NCBI GenBank assembly: GCA_023454175.1
Contig: JAEXRW010000003.1
Coordinates: 62,001 to 126,000 of the forward strand
Source: Bacillota bacterium
GTDB taxonomy: Bacteria; Bacillota; Clostridia; Christensenellales; JAEXRW01
Direction: 5' to 3'
DNA length: 64,000 nt
Under the pieces are notes generated by a model. It was not told the origin of the DNA. It searched no databases and saw only the letters and a list, made by a program, of their open reading frames with translations. Of the stretch, positions 52,145-61,324 are shown piece after piece (within the stretch, counting starts at the first letter, position 1; each line of letters begins with the position of its first letter). The position numbers were made by a program, and so were the translations under genes.

Positions 52145-53026
52145 TCAGCGTGCCTCCTGCCTGGAAGTGGCGCATTCGTACAGGTATTTGCCGTATTCCG
52201 TTTTCATCAGCGGCCTCGCCAGTTCCTTCAGCTGTTCAGCCTCGATATATCCTTTGTTGTATGCGATCTCTTCGATGCAGGATATATACAGCCCCTGCCG
52301 CTTTTGTACGGTGGCTACAAAGTTGCTGGCTTCCAGCAGCCCGTCATGGGTCCCCATATCCAGCCAGGCCATCCCCCGCCCCATCATCTCCACCTTCAGC
52401 CGTTTCTGCGTCAGGTATGCGGTGTTCACGGCCGTGATCTCGAGTTCCCCCCGAGCCGAAGGCTGGATCTGCTTCACGATCTCGCACACGTCCGGAGGAT
52501 AAAAATACAGTCCCGGCACCGCGCAGTTGGATTTCGGCCTTACCGGCTTTTCTTCGATGGATATTGCAAAGCCTTCCGCGTTTATTTCCACCACGCCATA
52601 TTCCCCGGGGTTTTTCACATAATAGCCGAATATCGTGGCCATGTCCTGGTTCGCGGCAGCGCTCTCCAGCAATCCCGTGAAGCCCCTGCCGTAAAACACA
52701 TTGTCCCCCAGGATCAGCGCCGCATTGTCTCCGCACAGGAAACTTTCCCCGATGATGAAGGCCTCGGCGATGCCCTTTGGCTCCTCTTGGACGGCAAATT
52801 CAAACCGCATGCCGATCTGCGACCCGTTCCCCAGCAGCTCCGAGAAATCTTCCAGGTCTCTCGGGGTGGATATGATCAGTACGTCCCTTATCCCTGCCAG
52901 CATCAGCGTGGACAGGGGATAGTAGATCATGGGCTTGTCATAGATGGGCAGGATCTGCTTCGACACGGATTTGGTTATCGGGTACAGCCGTGTGCCTGCG
53001 CCTCCCGCCAGGATGATCCCCTTCAT
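52145..53026 (-). CDS. rfbA: Glucose-1-phosphate thymidylyltransferase
   Basis: This 293-residue nucleotidyltransferase makes dTDP-glucose from dTTP and glucose 1-phosphate. GIILAGGAGTRLYPITKSVSKQ is the nucleotide-binding signature, followed by YDKPMIYYPLS, DNVFYGRGFTG, EEKPVRPKSN and MAWLDMGTHDGLLEAS. Length matches RmlA. Its ATG overlaps the rfbB stop by 4 bases, giving translational coupling. Confidence 0.97.
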   Translation of the reverse strand: MKGIILAGGAGTRLYPITKSVSKQILPIYDKPMIYYPLSTLMLAGIRDVLIISTPRDLEDFSELLGNGSQIGMRFEFAVQEEPKGIAEAFIIGESFLCGDNAALILGDNVFYGRGFTGLLESAAANQDMATIFGYYVKNPGEYGVVEINAEGFAISIEEKPVRPKSNCAVPGLYFYPPDVCEIVKQIQPSARGELEITAVNTAYLTQKRLKVEMMGRGMAWLDMGTHDGLLEASNFVATVQKRQGLYISCIEEIAYNKGYIEAEQLKELARPLMKTEYGKYLYECATSRQEAR

Positions 53027-54108
53027 CCAGCATTCCCCCTCTTTCCGTACATGTCTTCATAATAGCGCAGGTAATCCCCGCTTGTAACGTTCTCAAGCCA
53101 TTCTGTGTTGGCCAGATACCAGGCGATCGTCTTTTTGATGCCGTCCTCAAACCGTGTCTGCGGCGCCCAGCCGGTCTCCCGCGTCGTTTTGGCCGGGTCG
53201 ATGGCATACCGCCTGTCATGCCCTTTCCTGTCCTGTACATACTGGATGAGCGAGTGGTTTATGTGCTTTTTTCTCTCATCTTCCCCAGGCAGCAGTTCGG
53301 ACAGGGAATCGATGATGGTCTTTACGATCTCAATATTCTGCTTCTCATTGTGCCCGCCGATATTGTAAACCCCGCCTGGCCTGCCTGCCCTGATGACGGC
53401 GTCCAGTGCCCTGCAGTGGTCCTCCACATACAGCCAGTCCCGCACGTTCTTACCGTCCCCGTACACAGGCAGCGGTTTCCCGTTCAATGCGTTGTGGATC
53501 ATCAGCGGGATCAGTTTTTCCGGGAACTGGTACGGCCCGTAGTTGTTGGAGCACCGCGTCACGATGGATGGGAACCCATAGGTATGGTGGTATGCCTGGG
53601 CCAGCATGTCCGCGGAGGCTTTGCTCGCGCTGTACGGGCTGCGCGGGGATAATGGCGTTTCTTCCGTGAAATACCCCGTTTCCCCCAGGGAGCCGTACAC
53701 CTCGTCCGTTCCCACCTGCAGGAAGCGTTTCCCCGGCTGGTAATGCCCGTTTTTCTCCCAGGCCTTGCGCGCCGCGTCCAGCAGGACGCCCGTTCCCAGC
53801 ACGTTGGTGCGGATGAATGCCATGGGGTCCTCGATGCTCCTGTCCACATGGCTCTCCGCCGCGAAATGGACTACGGTATCGATATCATGTTGGGCAAATA
53901 AGGATGATATTGTCGCCGCGTCACAGATGTCCGCTTTTATGAAGGTATACCGCGGGTCTTGCTCGGTATCCCTGAGGTTCTCCGGGTTGCCCGCATACGT
54001 CAGTGCATCCAGGTTGATGACGTTGGTATCGTCATGGGCTTTCAGTATGAAATGGACGAAGTTGGAGCCGATGAAGCCCGCTCCGCCAGTGACCAGGTAC
54101 GTTTTCAT
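53023..54108 (-). CDS. rfbB: dTDP-glucose 4,6-dehydratase
   Basis: This 361-residue NAD-dependent extended short-chain dehydrogenase carries out the second step of dTDP-rhamnose synthesis. The glycine motif VTGGAGFIGSNFVH is followed by HFAAESHVDRSIEDP, the active-site run GTDEVYGSLGE with YSASKASADML (YxxxK), RCSNNYGPYQFPEKLIPLMI and the substrate region VRDWLYVEDHCRA. Its start overlaps the rfbD stop (ATGA). Typical RmlB. Confidence 0.97.
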   Translation of the reverse strand: MKTYLVTGGAGFIGSNFVHFILKAHDDTNVINLDALTYAGNPENLRDTEQDPRYTFIKADICDAATISSLFAQHDIDTVVHFAAESHVDRSIEDPMAFIRTNVLGTGVLLDAARKAWEKNGHYQPGKRFLQVGTDEVYGSLGETGYFTEETPLSPRSPYSASKASADMLAQAYHHTYGFPSIVTRCSNNYGPYQFPEKLIPLMIHNALNGKPLPVYGDGKNVRDWLYVEDHCRALDAVIRAGRPGGVYNIGGHNEKQNIEIVKTIIDSLSELLPGEDERKKHINHSLIQYVQDRKGHDRRYAIDPAKTTRETGWAPQTRFEDGIKKTIAWYLANTEWLENVTSGDYLRYYEDMYGKRGNAG

Positions 54109-54974
54109 GGATTGATTTTTACCTCTTCATGTATGTATTCTGCCAGCGCCTTGTCCCAGTGCGCCATTTCGTATCCCAGCCTGTCCCGCAGCGCCGCATT
54201 TTCCAGCACGGAGTATTTCGGCCGTTTTGCCGGGGTGGGGTATTCGGCGGTCGTGATGGGGGTAGTGTGAACTTCAAGTCCGGCAAGTTCAAATATCCGT
54301 TTTGCAAACGCATACCAGGTGCATTCCCCCTCGCACGTGGCGTGGTATGTGCCGTATTGGCCGCTGAACATGAGTTTCCTTATCGCGCGGGCCAGCTCCA
54401 GCGCGCTCGTGGGGTTTCCCTTCTGGTCGTCTACCACGCGGATGGGGTTCCCTGTCCCTGCCAGCTGCAGCATTGTCCGGACGAAGTTGTGTCCTTCCCC
54501 GTACAGCCAGGCGGTCCGGACGATGTAGGTCCTCTTGCAGGTATTTTGAACGAGGATCTCCCCTTCCAGCTTTGTCCTGCCGTAGCTATTGATGGGGTTG
54601 GGCTGGTCCGTCTCCCTGTAAGGGCGTATCCTGCCGGATTCAAAAGCGCCCGCACCGTCAAAAATATAATCCGTTGATACGTGGATGAGTTCCGCGCCGC
54701 AATATTCTGCGGCTTTTGCCACATTTGCAGCGCCTGCGGCATTGACGAGGTACGCCTCCTCCTGCATTTTCTCACAGTCGTCCACCCGTGTAAATGCTGC
54801 GCAGTGGATGATGCAATCCGGCTGTATCTGGGATACGATGGAAAGCGAATGCTTTTCGGATGTGATGTCCATCTCTTCCACATCGTACAGGAAGAGTTGG
54901 TAGTCGTCCCGAAGGACCTTCGCCAGCGCCCGCCCCAGTTGGCCTTTGGAGCCTGTTATCAGAACCTTTTTCAA
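54105..54974 (-). CDS. rfbD: dTDP-4-dehydrorhamnose reductase
   Basis: This NAD(P)H-dependent reductase of about 289 residues makes dTDP-L-rhamnose, the donor for surface rhamnose polymers. The nucleotide motif VLITGSKGQLGRAL, the IIHCAAFTRVDDCE stretch, STDYIFDGAG, the YGRTKLEGE catalytic YxxxK and RTAWLYGEGHNFVRTML are all visible. The TTG at 54974 has AGGTG 6 bases upstream; a GTG at 54983 overlaps that site and is the alternative. First gene of the rfbDBAC operon, divergent from a two-component system. Confidence 0.94.
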   Translation of the reverse strand: MKKVLITGSKGQLGRALAKVLRDDYQLFLYDVEEMDITSEKHSLSIVSQIQPDCIIHCAAFTRVDDCEKMQEEAYLVNAAGAANVAKAAEYCGAELIHVSTDYIFDGAGAFESGRIRPYRETDQPNPINSYGRTKLEGEILVQNTCKRTYIVRTAWLYGEGHNFVRTMLQLAGTGNPIRVVDDQKGNPTSALELARAIRKLMFSGQYGTYHATCEGECTWYAFAKRIFELAGLEVHTTPITTAEYPTPAKRPKYSVLENAALRDRLGYEMAHWDKALAEYIHEEVKINP

Positions 54975-55187
54975 TATTGACACCTGTAATAAGCCCTTGA
55001 CGGGCTGTGATCATCTTCAAATATTGAGTTTAGCATATTTCATGATGAATGAAAAGAAACGGCGTTCGATCTGATACAAATTATATATGGTTGGGGACTT
55101 CTGTGAAATATGAAAGCGCCATGATGCACTTTTGACCGCCACAGCTTCAAATATATATACGGAATTATGCGGTTATGATTCAATTGT

Positions 55188-55215
55188 TTTACATCGTGTA
55201 AAGTTTTGGTATAAT
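55188..55215 (+). promoter_or_regulatory. Putative sigma-A promoter of the OmpR-type two-component operon
   Basis: TTTACA (55188-55193) and a perfect TATAAT (55210-55215) are separated by 16 bases. They lie 20 bases upstream of the response-regulator start, giving a short leader. Confidence 0.65.
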
Positions 55216-55234
55216 ATCGCTGGAGGTGAAGGAT

Positions 55235-55882
55235 TTGGCAAATATCATGGTGGTGGAGGACGAACAATCCATCAGCAATCTGATTGCGATCAATCTGCAG
55301 ATGACGGGGCATCATTGCGTGCAGGCCTTCTCCGGCAGGGATGCGTTGTCTTTGGCGCAGGACGGGACATACGACCTGTTGCTGCTGGATGTGATGCTGC
55401 CGGATATCGATGGGTTCGGCGTGCTGGAAAAGGTCAGGAACACGCCAGCCATCTTCCTCACTGCAAAGCACGAGACGAGCGACAAGGTACGGGGTTTCAT
55501 GCTGGGTGCCGATGATTATATCACGAAACCTTTTGAAGTGACGGAGCTGTTGTTGCGCGTCCAGGCTGTGCTTCGGCGGACAAAAAGATCAGAATCGTCC
55601 TATGCATCCGGTCATCTGGTCGTCCAGTATGATGCACGCAAGGTCTTCCTGCGCGGCGAGCCGGTGGAGCTCACACAGCAGGAGTTCACGCTGCTGCAGA
55701 CGCTCATCGAGAATCGGAATATTGCACTGTCCCGGCAGCGGCTTTTGAATGAAGCCTGGGGCATCAGCTTCATAGGGGAATCCCGCACCGTAGATGTGCA
55801 TATACAAAGGCTCAGGAAAAAATTGGATCTTGGGGATCGTATAACCACTGTGTTCAGGACAGGATACAGGTTTGAGGATTGA
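55235..55882 (+). CDS. OmpR/PhoB-family response regulator
   Basis: This regulator of about 215 residues has a receiver domain (VVEDEQSISNL acidic pair, LLLLDVMLPDIDGFGVL phosphoacceptor Asp, IFLTAKHE, DDYITKPFEVTEL Lys). Its C-terminal winged helix ends TVDVHIQRLRKKLDLGDRI...FRTGYRFED. The TTG at 55235 lies about 8 bases after GGAGG; the GTG at 55226 sits inside the ribosome site. It is followed after 3 bases by its kinase. Confidence 0.94.
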   Translation: MANIMVVEDEQSISNLIAINLQMTGHHCVQAFSGRDALSLAQDGTYDLLLLDVMLPDIDGFGVLEKVRNTPAIFLTAKHETSDKVRGFMLGADDYITKPFEVTELLLRVQAVLRRTKRSESSYASGHLVVQYDARKVFLRGEPVELTQQEFTLLQTLIENRNIALSRQRLLNEAWGISFIGESRTVDVHIQRLRKKLDLGDRITTVFRTGYRFED

Positions 55883-55885
55883 ATC

Positions 55886-57004
55886 ATGAAGCTTTGGCAG
55901 AAAAATTATCTCTTTGCTTCCCTTCTTTTTATTGTTGTGCTCTATGTTTGCGTGTTCTTTCTTGCCGGGCCTTCCGTCCTTTCATTGCTGGATAATGCGC
56001 GTTCAGCCGCTGTGAACGAGGAATATGCCATATCGAGGGCTATGGACGGTACTTTTAACACATTGGCAAAGGACAAGCATAAGAGTGCGGCAGATGCTTT
56101 TGCTGCGTATTATGAAAAAAGCGGTATTTATCTTGCGGTGGGCGCCGGGGATAACAGCTTGTACAGCAATATGCCTTATTCGGATTCCTCTCCAATCGGC
56201 ACGGTATCCTGGGTCAGGCAGCATCAGAATACCTACATCCAGGTTTCCGATGAATTGACCAGCGGCTATTCTTTTGTATATGCGAGATCTGTGGATGAAA
56301 CGGTGCAAACCGGTATCCGTCAAGGCGTTCTTGCGGTGGCCCTGGGCGCCGGTGTGATCCTGGCACTGTGCATCGTACTCTATATCACCCTGAAAAAGCT
56401 CAATGAGCCCATTGACCGGCTGGCCCACGAGCTCCGCACCCCCCTCACGGCCATCAGCGGCTATGCCGAGTCATTGATGATCGCCAAATTGTCCGAAAAG
56501 CAGCGGCACCTCGCGCTCCGTTACATCCTGGACGAAAGCAGGCGGCTTTCCGAAGTATCAGAGAAGCTTTTGACCCTGTCCAGCCTGCGTGAGAAGACGG
56601 TCGTCAGGGAACCTGTGGATATCGAATCGCTGTTCCTGCATGCAAAGAAGACCTATGGCCGGGTGGGCTGCACCGTGGAATGGGATAGGGTCTCGGGGGA
56701 CCGCGTCCTGCTGCAGAGCTTGGTGGGTAATCTGGTGGAAAATGCGCTCAGGGCGTCCCCGGAAGGCGGCTTTGTCGAGTTGATCGCAAAAGACCGGCAG
56801 ATCATCGTACGGGACCACGGGTTCGGCATGGACAGGGCGCAGCTGGATTATGCGAATAACCCCTCCCAAAAGAATAGCCCATGCGGGCGCAGGGGCCTTG
56901 GCATCCCCTTGTGCCATGAGATTGCCCGGTTGCATAAGGCTGATTTGCATTTTTTCTCCGATATTGCGCATGGTACATCGGCAGTCATCACTTTTTACAA
57001 GTAG
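55886..57004 (+). CDS. Membrane sensor histidine kinase
   Basis: This 372-residue kinase has TM1 at residues 8-32 (LFASLLFIVVLYVCVFFLAG), an extracytoplasmic sensor of about 110 residues, and TM2 near 147-170 (GVLAVALGAGVILALCIVLYITL). No clear HAMP domain follows; the helix runs almost directly into the phosphoacceptor box DRLAHELRTPLTAISGYAESL. The ATP domain has LVGNLVENALRASPEGG, VRDHGFGMD and GRRGLGIPLCHEIARLH. It is coupled to the OmpR-type regulator. The lack of HAMP is unusual and suggests a short signalling helix. Confidence 0.92.
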   Translation: MKLWQKNYLFASLLFIVVLYVCVFFLAGPSVLSLLDNARSAAVNEEYAISRAMDGTFNTLAKDKHKSAADAFAAYYEKSGIYLAVGAGDNSLYSNMPYSDSSPIGTVSWVRQHQNTYIQVSDELTSGYSFVYARSVDETVQTGIRQGVLAVALGAGVILALCIVLYITLKKLNEPIDRLAHELRTPLTAISGYAESLMIAKLSEKQRHLALRYILDESRRLSEVSEKLLTLSSLREKTVVREPVDIESLFLHAKKTYGRVGCTVEWDRVSGDRVLLQSLVGNLVENALRASPEGGFVELIAKDRQIIVRDHGFGMDRAQLDYANNPSQKNSPCGRRGLGIPLCHEIARLHKADLHFFSDIAHGTSAVITFYK

Positions 57005-57072
57005 CTTACAACTTAATGAAGATTGCGTAACATACGCTGTTGTACGCTATGGTTGAAGGGAGTTGACGCAGG

Positions 57073-58491
57073 ATGAAGAAATGGATAGTAATAAACAAAG
57101 TACTTTTTATAGCTCTAGTTGTTGTCCTCGTGGGGGCCGCGGCCCTTGCTGCGGTTCTGGCGAGTTGCGTGTCAGATGCCACAGCCACTAGGCAGATCCA
57201 AACCGCAGTTGCGGAAGCTGCCGGGCCCACTGCTCCGGGAGCCTCCCCGTCCTCCTGGAGCGCGCAGGATCTTGGGAGTTTCGTTCAGGGCTTGCAGGAG
57301 CGCAGAAGTTCTATTATTCCTTCCCTGGACGGTATACTCACCCCACAGGCAAAAAGCTGGGAAAGCATCCATCCTGCCAATTATGAGGACCTGAAAGCCA
57401 GGGCGTTTGATAAAGCTTATACCTTGACAAAAGCACTGTTTGGTTGCGCTATAAATGATAATATAGACTTTTGGTACTATACGGATACCAAAAGGCATCG
57501 TAAGGATTTCGTAAAGGTCGCCGCCAGGGATGATTCGGTCATCTGCGTGCTCTCCGCGGATACGCTGGATCTCATCGAGATCGACTACAGCCTGGCCTTT
57601 GTGACGACTTTAAGTTTGCAGGACTGGGTAGACATGAAAGACACCGGCAAAGGACGGCAGGTTGCAGACGATGTCGCCGCAGTATTTGGCTCGGGTGTGC
57701 AGGATATACGCGCGATAGGCCTTAGCCGGGGCGGCCAATACATGGTGAGAACCTATAACCTGACTCTTGCCAATGGCAGGTTTGTCAAGATCGCGACATT
57801 GAATGACGGGTTGTATGCGGTGGGAGTCTATCCGACCCAGGCGTGTATGACAGAAGGCGTCTATTTTGAGGCGGATATCCAGCGTGACCCTTCCGTGGTC
57901 CATCTAGTAGCCCCGCAGAATTTTGCTACCGGGGAGCCGGGTCCGGGCGATATGACAAAGAACGAGGCGCTCACCATGTACCGCAAGTTTCTGGTTCTTG
58001 CCAATGGCGCCGGGACCTATGCGGATCCCACGGTGGCGTTCTTTTACCGGGACCTTTCCGGTGCGCGCGAGAACTACTGGCACATGTCAGGCGATATGCT
58101 GACGGTGGACATCACGTCGAAAAGCAAATGGCTGTTGAACCTCAGGTGCAGCGGCCTGTGGAATCCTTCCCTGGACCGGCAGACCAAAGACGGAGACTAC
58201 TTTGCCAGGGATTACGAAGGATACATAAAAAATATCATGAGTACTCTGTATGCCGATCCCGGGGTGGGAGTATCCCCGAATGCATCCGAGGTCGATGGTC
58301 ACAATTGCACCTATGATGCGGCCATGGCCGACAAAACATATTATGAATTCTGCTTTGAGGATGGTAGACTGACCGAAGTCGATTATTTTTACGATTATGA
58401 TACCTACTTCAGATATTGGCTCGTTGGTTGGAAAGCCGATCATACGTTCATCAATACCGTTACGGGTGAGGAATTCATTCCTGAGAATTAA
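57073..58491 (+). CDS. Secreted or membrane-anchored protein of unknown function
   Basis: This 472-residue protein has an N-terminal hydrophobic segment (VLFIALVVVLVGAAALAAVLASC). It could be an anchor or a lipoprotein-like signal, since Cys follows LAS but a canonical LAGC-type lipobox is weak. A P/S-rich linker follows to about residue 60 and then an acidic, aromatic-rich domain to the end. No catalytic motif was recognised. It lies 68 bases after the histidine kinase on the same strand and may be part of that operon, as an extracytoplasmic partner or target. Similar proteins are not known to me. Confidence 0.75.
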   Translation: MKKWIVINKVLFIALVVVLVGAAALAAVLASCVSDATATRQIQTAVAEAAGPTAPGASPSSWSAQDLGSFVQGLQERRSSIIPSLDGILTPQAKSWESIHPANYEDLKARAFDKAYTLTKALFGCAINDNIDFWYYTDTKRHRKDFVKVAARDDSVICVLSADTLDLIEIDYSLAFVTTLSLQDWVDMKDTGKGRQVADDVAAVFGSGVQDIRAIGLSRGGQYMVRTYNLTLANGRFVKIATLNDGLYAVGVYPTQACMTEGVYFEADIQRDPSVVHLVAPQNFATGEPGPGDMTKNEALTMYRKFLVLANGAGTYADPTVAFFYRDLSGARENYWHMSGDMLTVDITSKSKWLLNLRCSGLWNPSLDRQTKDGDYFARDYEGYIKNIMSTLYADPGVGVSPNASEVDGHNCTYDAAMADKTYYEFCFEDGRLTEVDYFYDYDTYFRYWLVGWKADHTFINTVTGEEFIPEN

Positions 58492-58590
58492 GCTGGACTC
58501 CTCTCCCCTAAATATCGGATAATTGGTGAAGCACCCTATTATAGTTATTGTAAATACGCTGTTCAGAATAGAGCTATGGAGCGCATATTA

Positions 58591-58618
58591 GAAAAGCATC
58601 TTGTCATGGATGCTTTTC
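58591..58618. terminator. Stem-loop between convergent genes
   Basis: A perfect 10-bp stem (58591-58600/58609-58618) with an 8-base loop lies 100 bases after the unknown protein and 59 bases before the end of the ligase gene. The stem ends in A/T pairs so that each strand carries a short U-run, fitting a bidirectional terminator. Confidence 0.65.
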
Positions 58619-58676
58619 TTGGATACTTCTACCACAATGGGTTATAGTAAACTATATTTGATTAAGGAGTTGACCG

Positions 58677-60416
58677 TTATATTTCTGTACCTTCGAGCGC
58701 CAGGTCCTCGGCTGTGATGCGGGATTTTTCCAGTGAGCTGTACTCTACTTTCCCTACCAATGTCGTAGGCAGCTTATCGCGGAATTCGATGGCGCGCGGC
58801 ACGCTCCATTTGATCAGGTGCTTTTGGCAGTGCTTCAGGAGCAGTTTCTTGGTTTCGTCCGTGGCCAGGGCAGGGTCCTCCAGCACGACGTACGCCTTCA
58901 CGCTCGTCATCTGGTAGTCGTCCGGCACCCCCACCACGCACGCCCGGAATACGAGTTCGTGCGACTCCAGCACCTGCTCCACCTGCATGGGGTATACGCT
59001 CACACCCGATATTTTAAGCATGCGCTTCACCCTGCTCTTGAAGTACAGGTAGCCGTCCTCGTCCATGTACCCGATATCCCCCGTGTACAGCCACCGTATG
59101 CCGTTCTCGTCCGTCCGGATGGTCTTGCCGGTCTCTTCGGGGTTGTTGATGTACTCGATCATCAGCGTCGGGCCGGAAAGGCAGATCTCGCCTTCGCTTC
59201 CATAGGGGAGTTCTTCCTTTGTGTCCATGTCCACCACCTTGGCCAGCATGTTCGGCATCGGGATGCCGATCGCGCCCTTGCGGTACAGGCCCGGGGGTGT
59301 CAGCACGCAGCCCGTGACGGTCTCGGTCAGGCCGTAGCCCTCCGCCACCTCCACCTTGCTCCCCTGGGCCATGAGCCTTTCGTCAAAACGCACCTTGAGT
59401 TCCGGTGAAAGGCTGTCCCCGCCGCTGTACATCGCCTTCAGGCGGTCGAAGCGTACCTTGGGGAAGTTCTTGTCGCGGAGCATGGCTTCGAACATAGTGG
59501 GCACTCCCGCGATGAAAGTCGGCTGGTGTTTCCGCAGGCTGTCGATGTATATTTTCGTACCGAATTTCGGCTCCAGGAAAAGCGTCCCGCCGTTGCACAG
59601 GATCGAATGGATGCAGATCCCCAGGCCGAAACCGTGGAAGACCGGAAGGATCGCGATGACGCTGTCGTCCTTTGTGAATTTGGCAAAGGGGGCGATGCTC
59701 GCCGACAGCGCGTTGAAATTGTACGATGAAAGCAGGATGCCCTTGGGCATGTTCGTCGTGCCGCCCGAAAAGAGCACGACAGCGCCGTCTTTGGGATCGA
59801 TGCGCCGCTCGTAGCAGGATTCGGCGCCTTCGGAAATTTTCAGGAAATCCTTCCAGAATACCACCCTGGGGTCTTCGGGGATCTTGTTCTTCAGCCCCTT
59901 GATGATCTTGAAGGCGACCTTTTTGGTGCCGGGCAGGAAATCCGATATCTTCGTGATGAGGAGCTTTTGGTCCGGCCGGAGGATATCCTTGAACCGGTCG
60001 TAGAACATGTCCACCGCCACGCACCAGGTGCTGTTTGTTTCCTTTACATACTGCGCAAGTTCGCTTGAAGAGTACAGCGGGTGTGTCATCGCCACGCGCG
60101 CGCCGATCTTGTTCAGCGCGTAGAAAAGGAAAAGTGCGTTGGGGATGTTGGGCATCGAGAGCAGCACGCTGTCGCCTGCCTTGATCCCGTATGCCGAGAA
60201 GGAGGCGGCGCACCTGTCAGTCATGGAAAGCAATTGTTTGAACGGGATCTCCGCCCCCATGTAGTCGATAGCGGTTTTTTCGGGATATTTCAGCGCGGTA
60301 TCCCGCAGCAGTTCATACATCGTCTGGTCTGGGATCTCCGTGAATTCCGGGCTGTCCCCGTAGAATTTCAGCCAGGGCTTTTTGACTTTATTCCCTTTAT
60401 AAATACCGTTTTCCAT
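58677..60416 (-). CDS. AMP-dependent acyl-CoA synthetase/ligase
   Basis: This ANL-superfamily adenylating enzyme of about 579 residues activates a carboxylic acid as acyl-AMP and probably transfers it to CoA. VVLFSGGTTNMPKG is the P-loop (A3), VAEGYGLTETVTGC the A5 motif, and YTGDIGYMDEDGYLYFKSRVKRMLKISG holds the hinge Asp and A8. The C-terminal catalytic Lys is in LPTTLVGKVEYS. ATG at 60416 has GGCGGAA upstream; an in-frame TTG at 60446 overlaps the preceding gene. It follows the CAT-fold gene by 16 bases. Chain-length preference is not clear; long- or medium-chain acids are likely. Confidence 0.9.
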   Translation of the reverse strand: MENGIYKGNKVKKPWLKFYGDSPEFTEIPDQTMYELLRDTALKYPEKTAIDYMGAEIPFKQLLSMTDRCAASFSAYGIKAGDSVLLSMPNIPNALFLFYALNKIGARVAMTHPLYSSSELAQYVKETNSTWCVAVDMFYDRFKDILRPDQKLLITKISDFLPGTKKVAFKIIKGLKNKIPEDPRVVFWKDFLKISEGAESCYERRIDPKDGAVVLFSGGTTNMPKGILLSSYNFNALSASIAPFAKFTKDDSVIAILPVFHGFGLGICIHSILCNGGTLFLEPKFGTKIYIDSLRKHQPTFIAGVPTMFEAMLRDKNFPKVRFDRLKAMYSGGDSLSPELKVRFDERLMAQGSKVEVAEGYGLTETVTGCVLTPPGLYRKGAIGIPMPNMLAKVVDMDTKEELPYGSEGEICLSGPTLMIEYINNPEETGKTIRTDENGIRWLYTGDIGYMDEDGYLYFKSRVKRMLKISGVSVYPMQVEQVLESHELVFRACVVGVPDDYQMTSVKAYVVLEDPALATDETKKLLLKHCQKHLIKWSVPRAIEFRDKLPTTLVGKVEYSSLEKSRITAEDLALEGTEI

Positions 60417-60432
60417 TTCCGCCGCCTCACAC

Positions 60433-61254
60433 TCACATATTTTCAAGAGATTCCGGGTTCTTCAGGTAGGCTTGGATCAGTTCCAGGGAACGGGCAAAGT
60501 AAAACCCGTCCGCGATCCGCTCGTCAAGCGTGACCTTCACCTCAACCATTTTCCGGGAAGTCAGTGTTCCGTCTTCCAGCGCCACGGGTTTGTACCCGAT
60601 TTTGCCGATGGCGATGAACATGGAGCAGTTGCCCCATTCGAAGAGGTGGTGGAAAGGTGCTTCGATGCCGATGCTCCCAAGGTTGGCGATATACGCGCTG
60701 CAGCGCAGCGGGTCCACATCTGTGAACATTCTGGGCATGTTGAAATAAAAATCCGTCCAGCGCAGGTAGGCGAATAGCAGGCGCAGTATGAAACGCGGCA
60801 TTTTCATCAGCGTTTCGATCACCTTGTCGTCGTCTTTTTTTACCGCATCGGATTTTGCCGTTTTGATGTCCCGTTTGAGTTTGTCTATGACGTCCTCGAA
60901 TGTCGTCTTCTCGTTGAATGTGAGTGCGACGTTTGTCTCCTCACTCTGGTCAGAAGCCGCCTTCTTGGCGATGAAGGAGATCTTGATGTCATTGCGCTGG
61001 TAGAGTTTCCTGCCCGATATGAAGCGGTTGAGGTGCGGGCGTTCCTTGAGTAGTTTTACGATGGAAGCTACAAACAGCTGGAAGAATTTGAGTTCGATGC
61101 CCTCGGTTTTCTTTTTCTCGATGTAATCGAGGAGGTTTTCCACATCCAGCGATGTGTTGAAATAAACGAGGGATTCCGTCCTGCTGCGCATCATATACGG
61201 AAACATTGCATTCAGTGGATGCACCTTTACGACGCGCCCGTCTCTTTTTGCCAT
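60433..61254 (-). CDS. CAT-fold acyltransferase-like protein (2-oxoacid dehydrogenase E2 catalytic-domain family)
   Basis: This 273-residue protein has the chloramphenicol-acetyltransferase/E2 catalytic-domain pattern but no lipoyl or peripheral-subunit domains. AMFPYMMRSRTESLVYFNTSLDVENLLDYI stands at the start, FFQLFVASIVKLLKERPHLN near residue 60, and AYIANLGSIGIEAPFHHLFEWG near 190. At the end EVKVTLDERIADGFYFARSLELI takes the place of the DHRxxDG catalytic motif, with Glu where the catalytic His is expected. ATG at 61254 follows AAAGGT. It precedes an acyl-CoA ligase, so it may bind or transfer the activated acyl group, by an altered mechanism. Confidence 0.78.
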   Translation of the reverse strand: MAKRDGRVVKVHPLNAMFPYMMRSRTESLVYFNTSLDVENLLDYIEKKKTEGIELKFFQLFVASIVKLLKERPHLNRFISGRKLYQRNDIKISFIAKKAASDQSEETNVALTFNEKTTFEDVIDKLKRDIKTAKSDAVKKDDDKVIETLMKMPRFILRLLFAYLRWTDFYFNMPRMFTDVDPLRCSAYIANLGSIGIEAPFHHLFEWGNCSMFIAIGKIGYKPVALEDGTLTSRKMVEVKVTLDERIADGFYFARSLELIQAYLKNPESLENM

Positions 61255-61293
61255 ATTTTTACCTTTCAAATATAAAAAAGAATGATTACATTC

Positions 61294-61324
61294 ACAATAT
61301 AGCGTATATTGTATCAACATGCAA
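61294..61324 (-). promoter_or_regulatory. Promoter with perfect palindromic operator before the CAT-fold/ligase operon
   Basis: On the minus strand TTGCAT (61324-61319) and TATATT (61301-61296) are 17 bases apart, 40 bases upstream of the ATG. The -10 is embedded in a perfect palindrome with two 8-bp arms (61294-61301/61305-61312) and a 3-base centre, the typical size of an operator for a dimeric repressor. The rest of 61313-61544 is A+T-rich and geneless. Confidence 0.6.
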
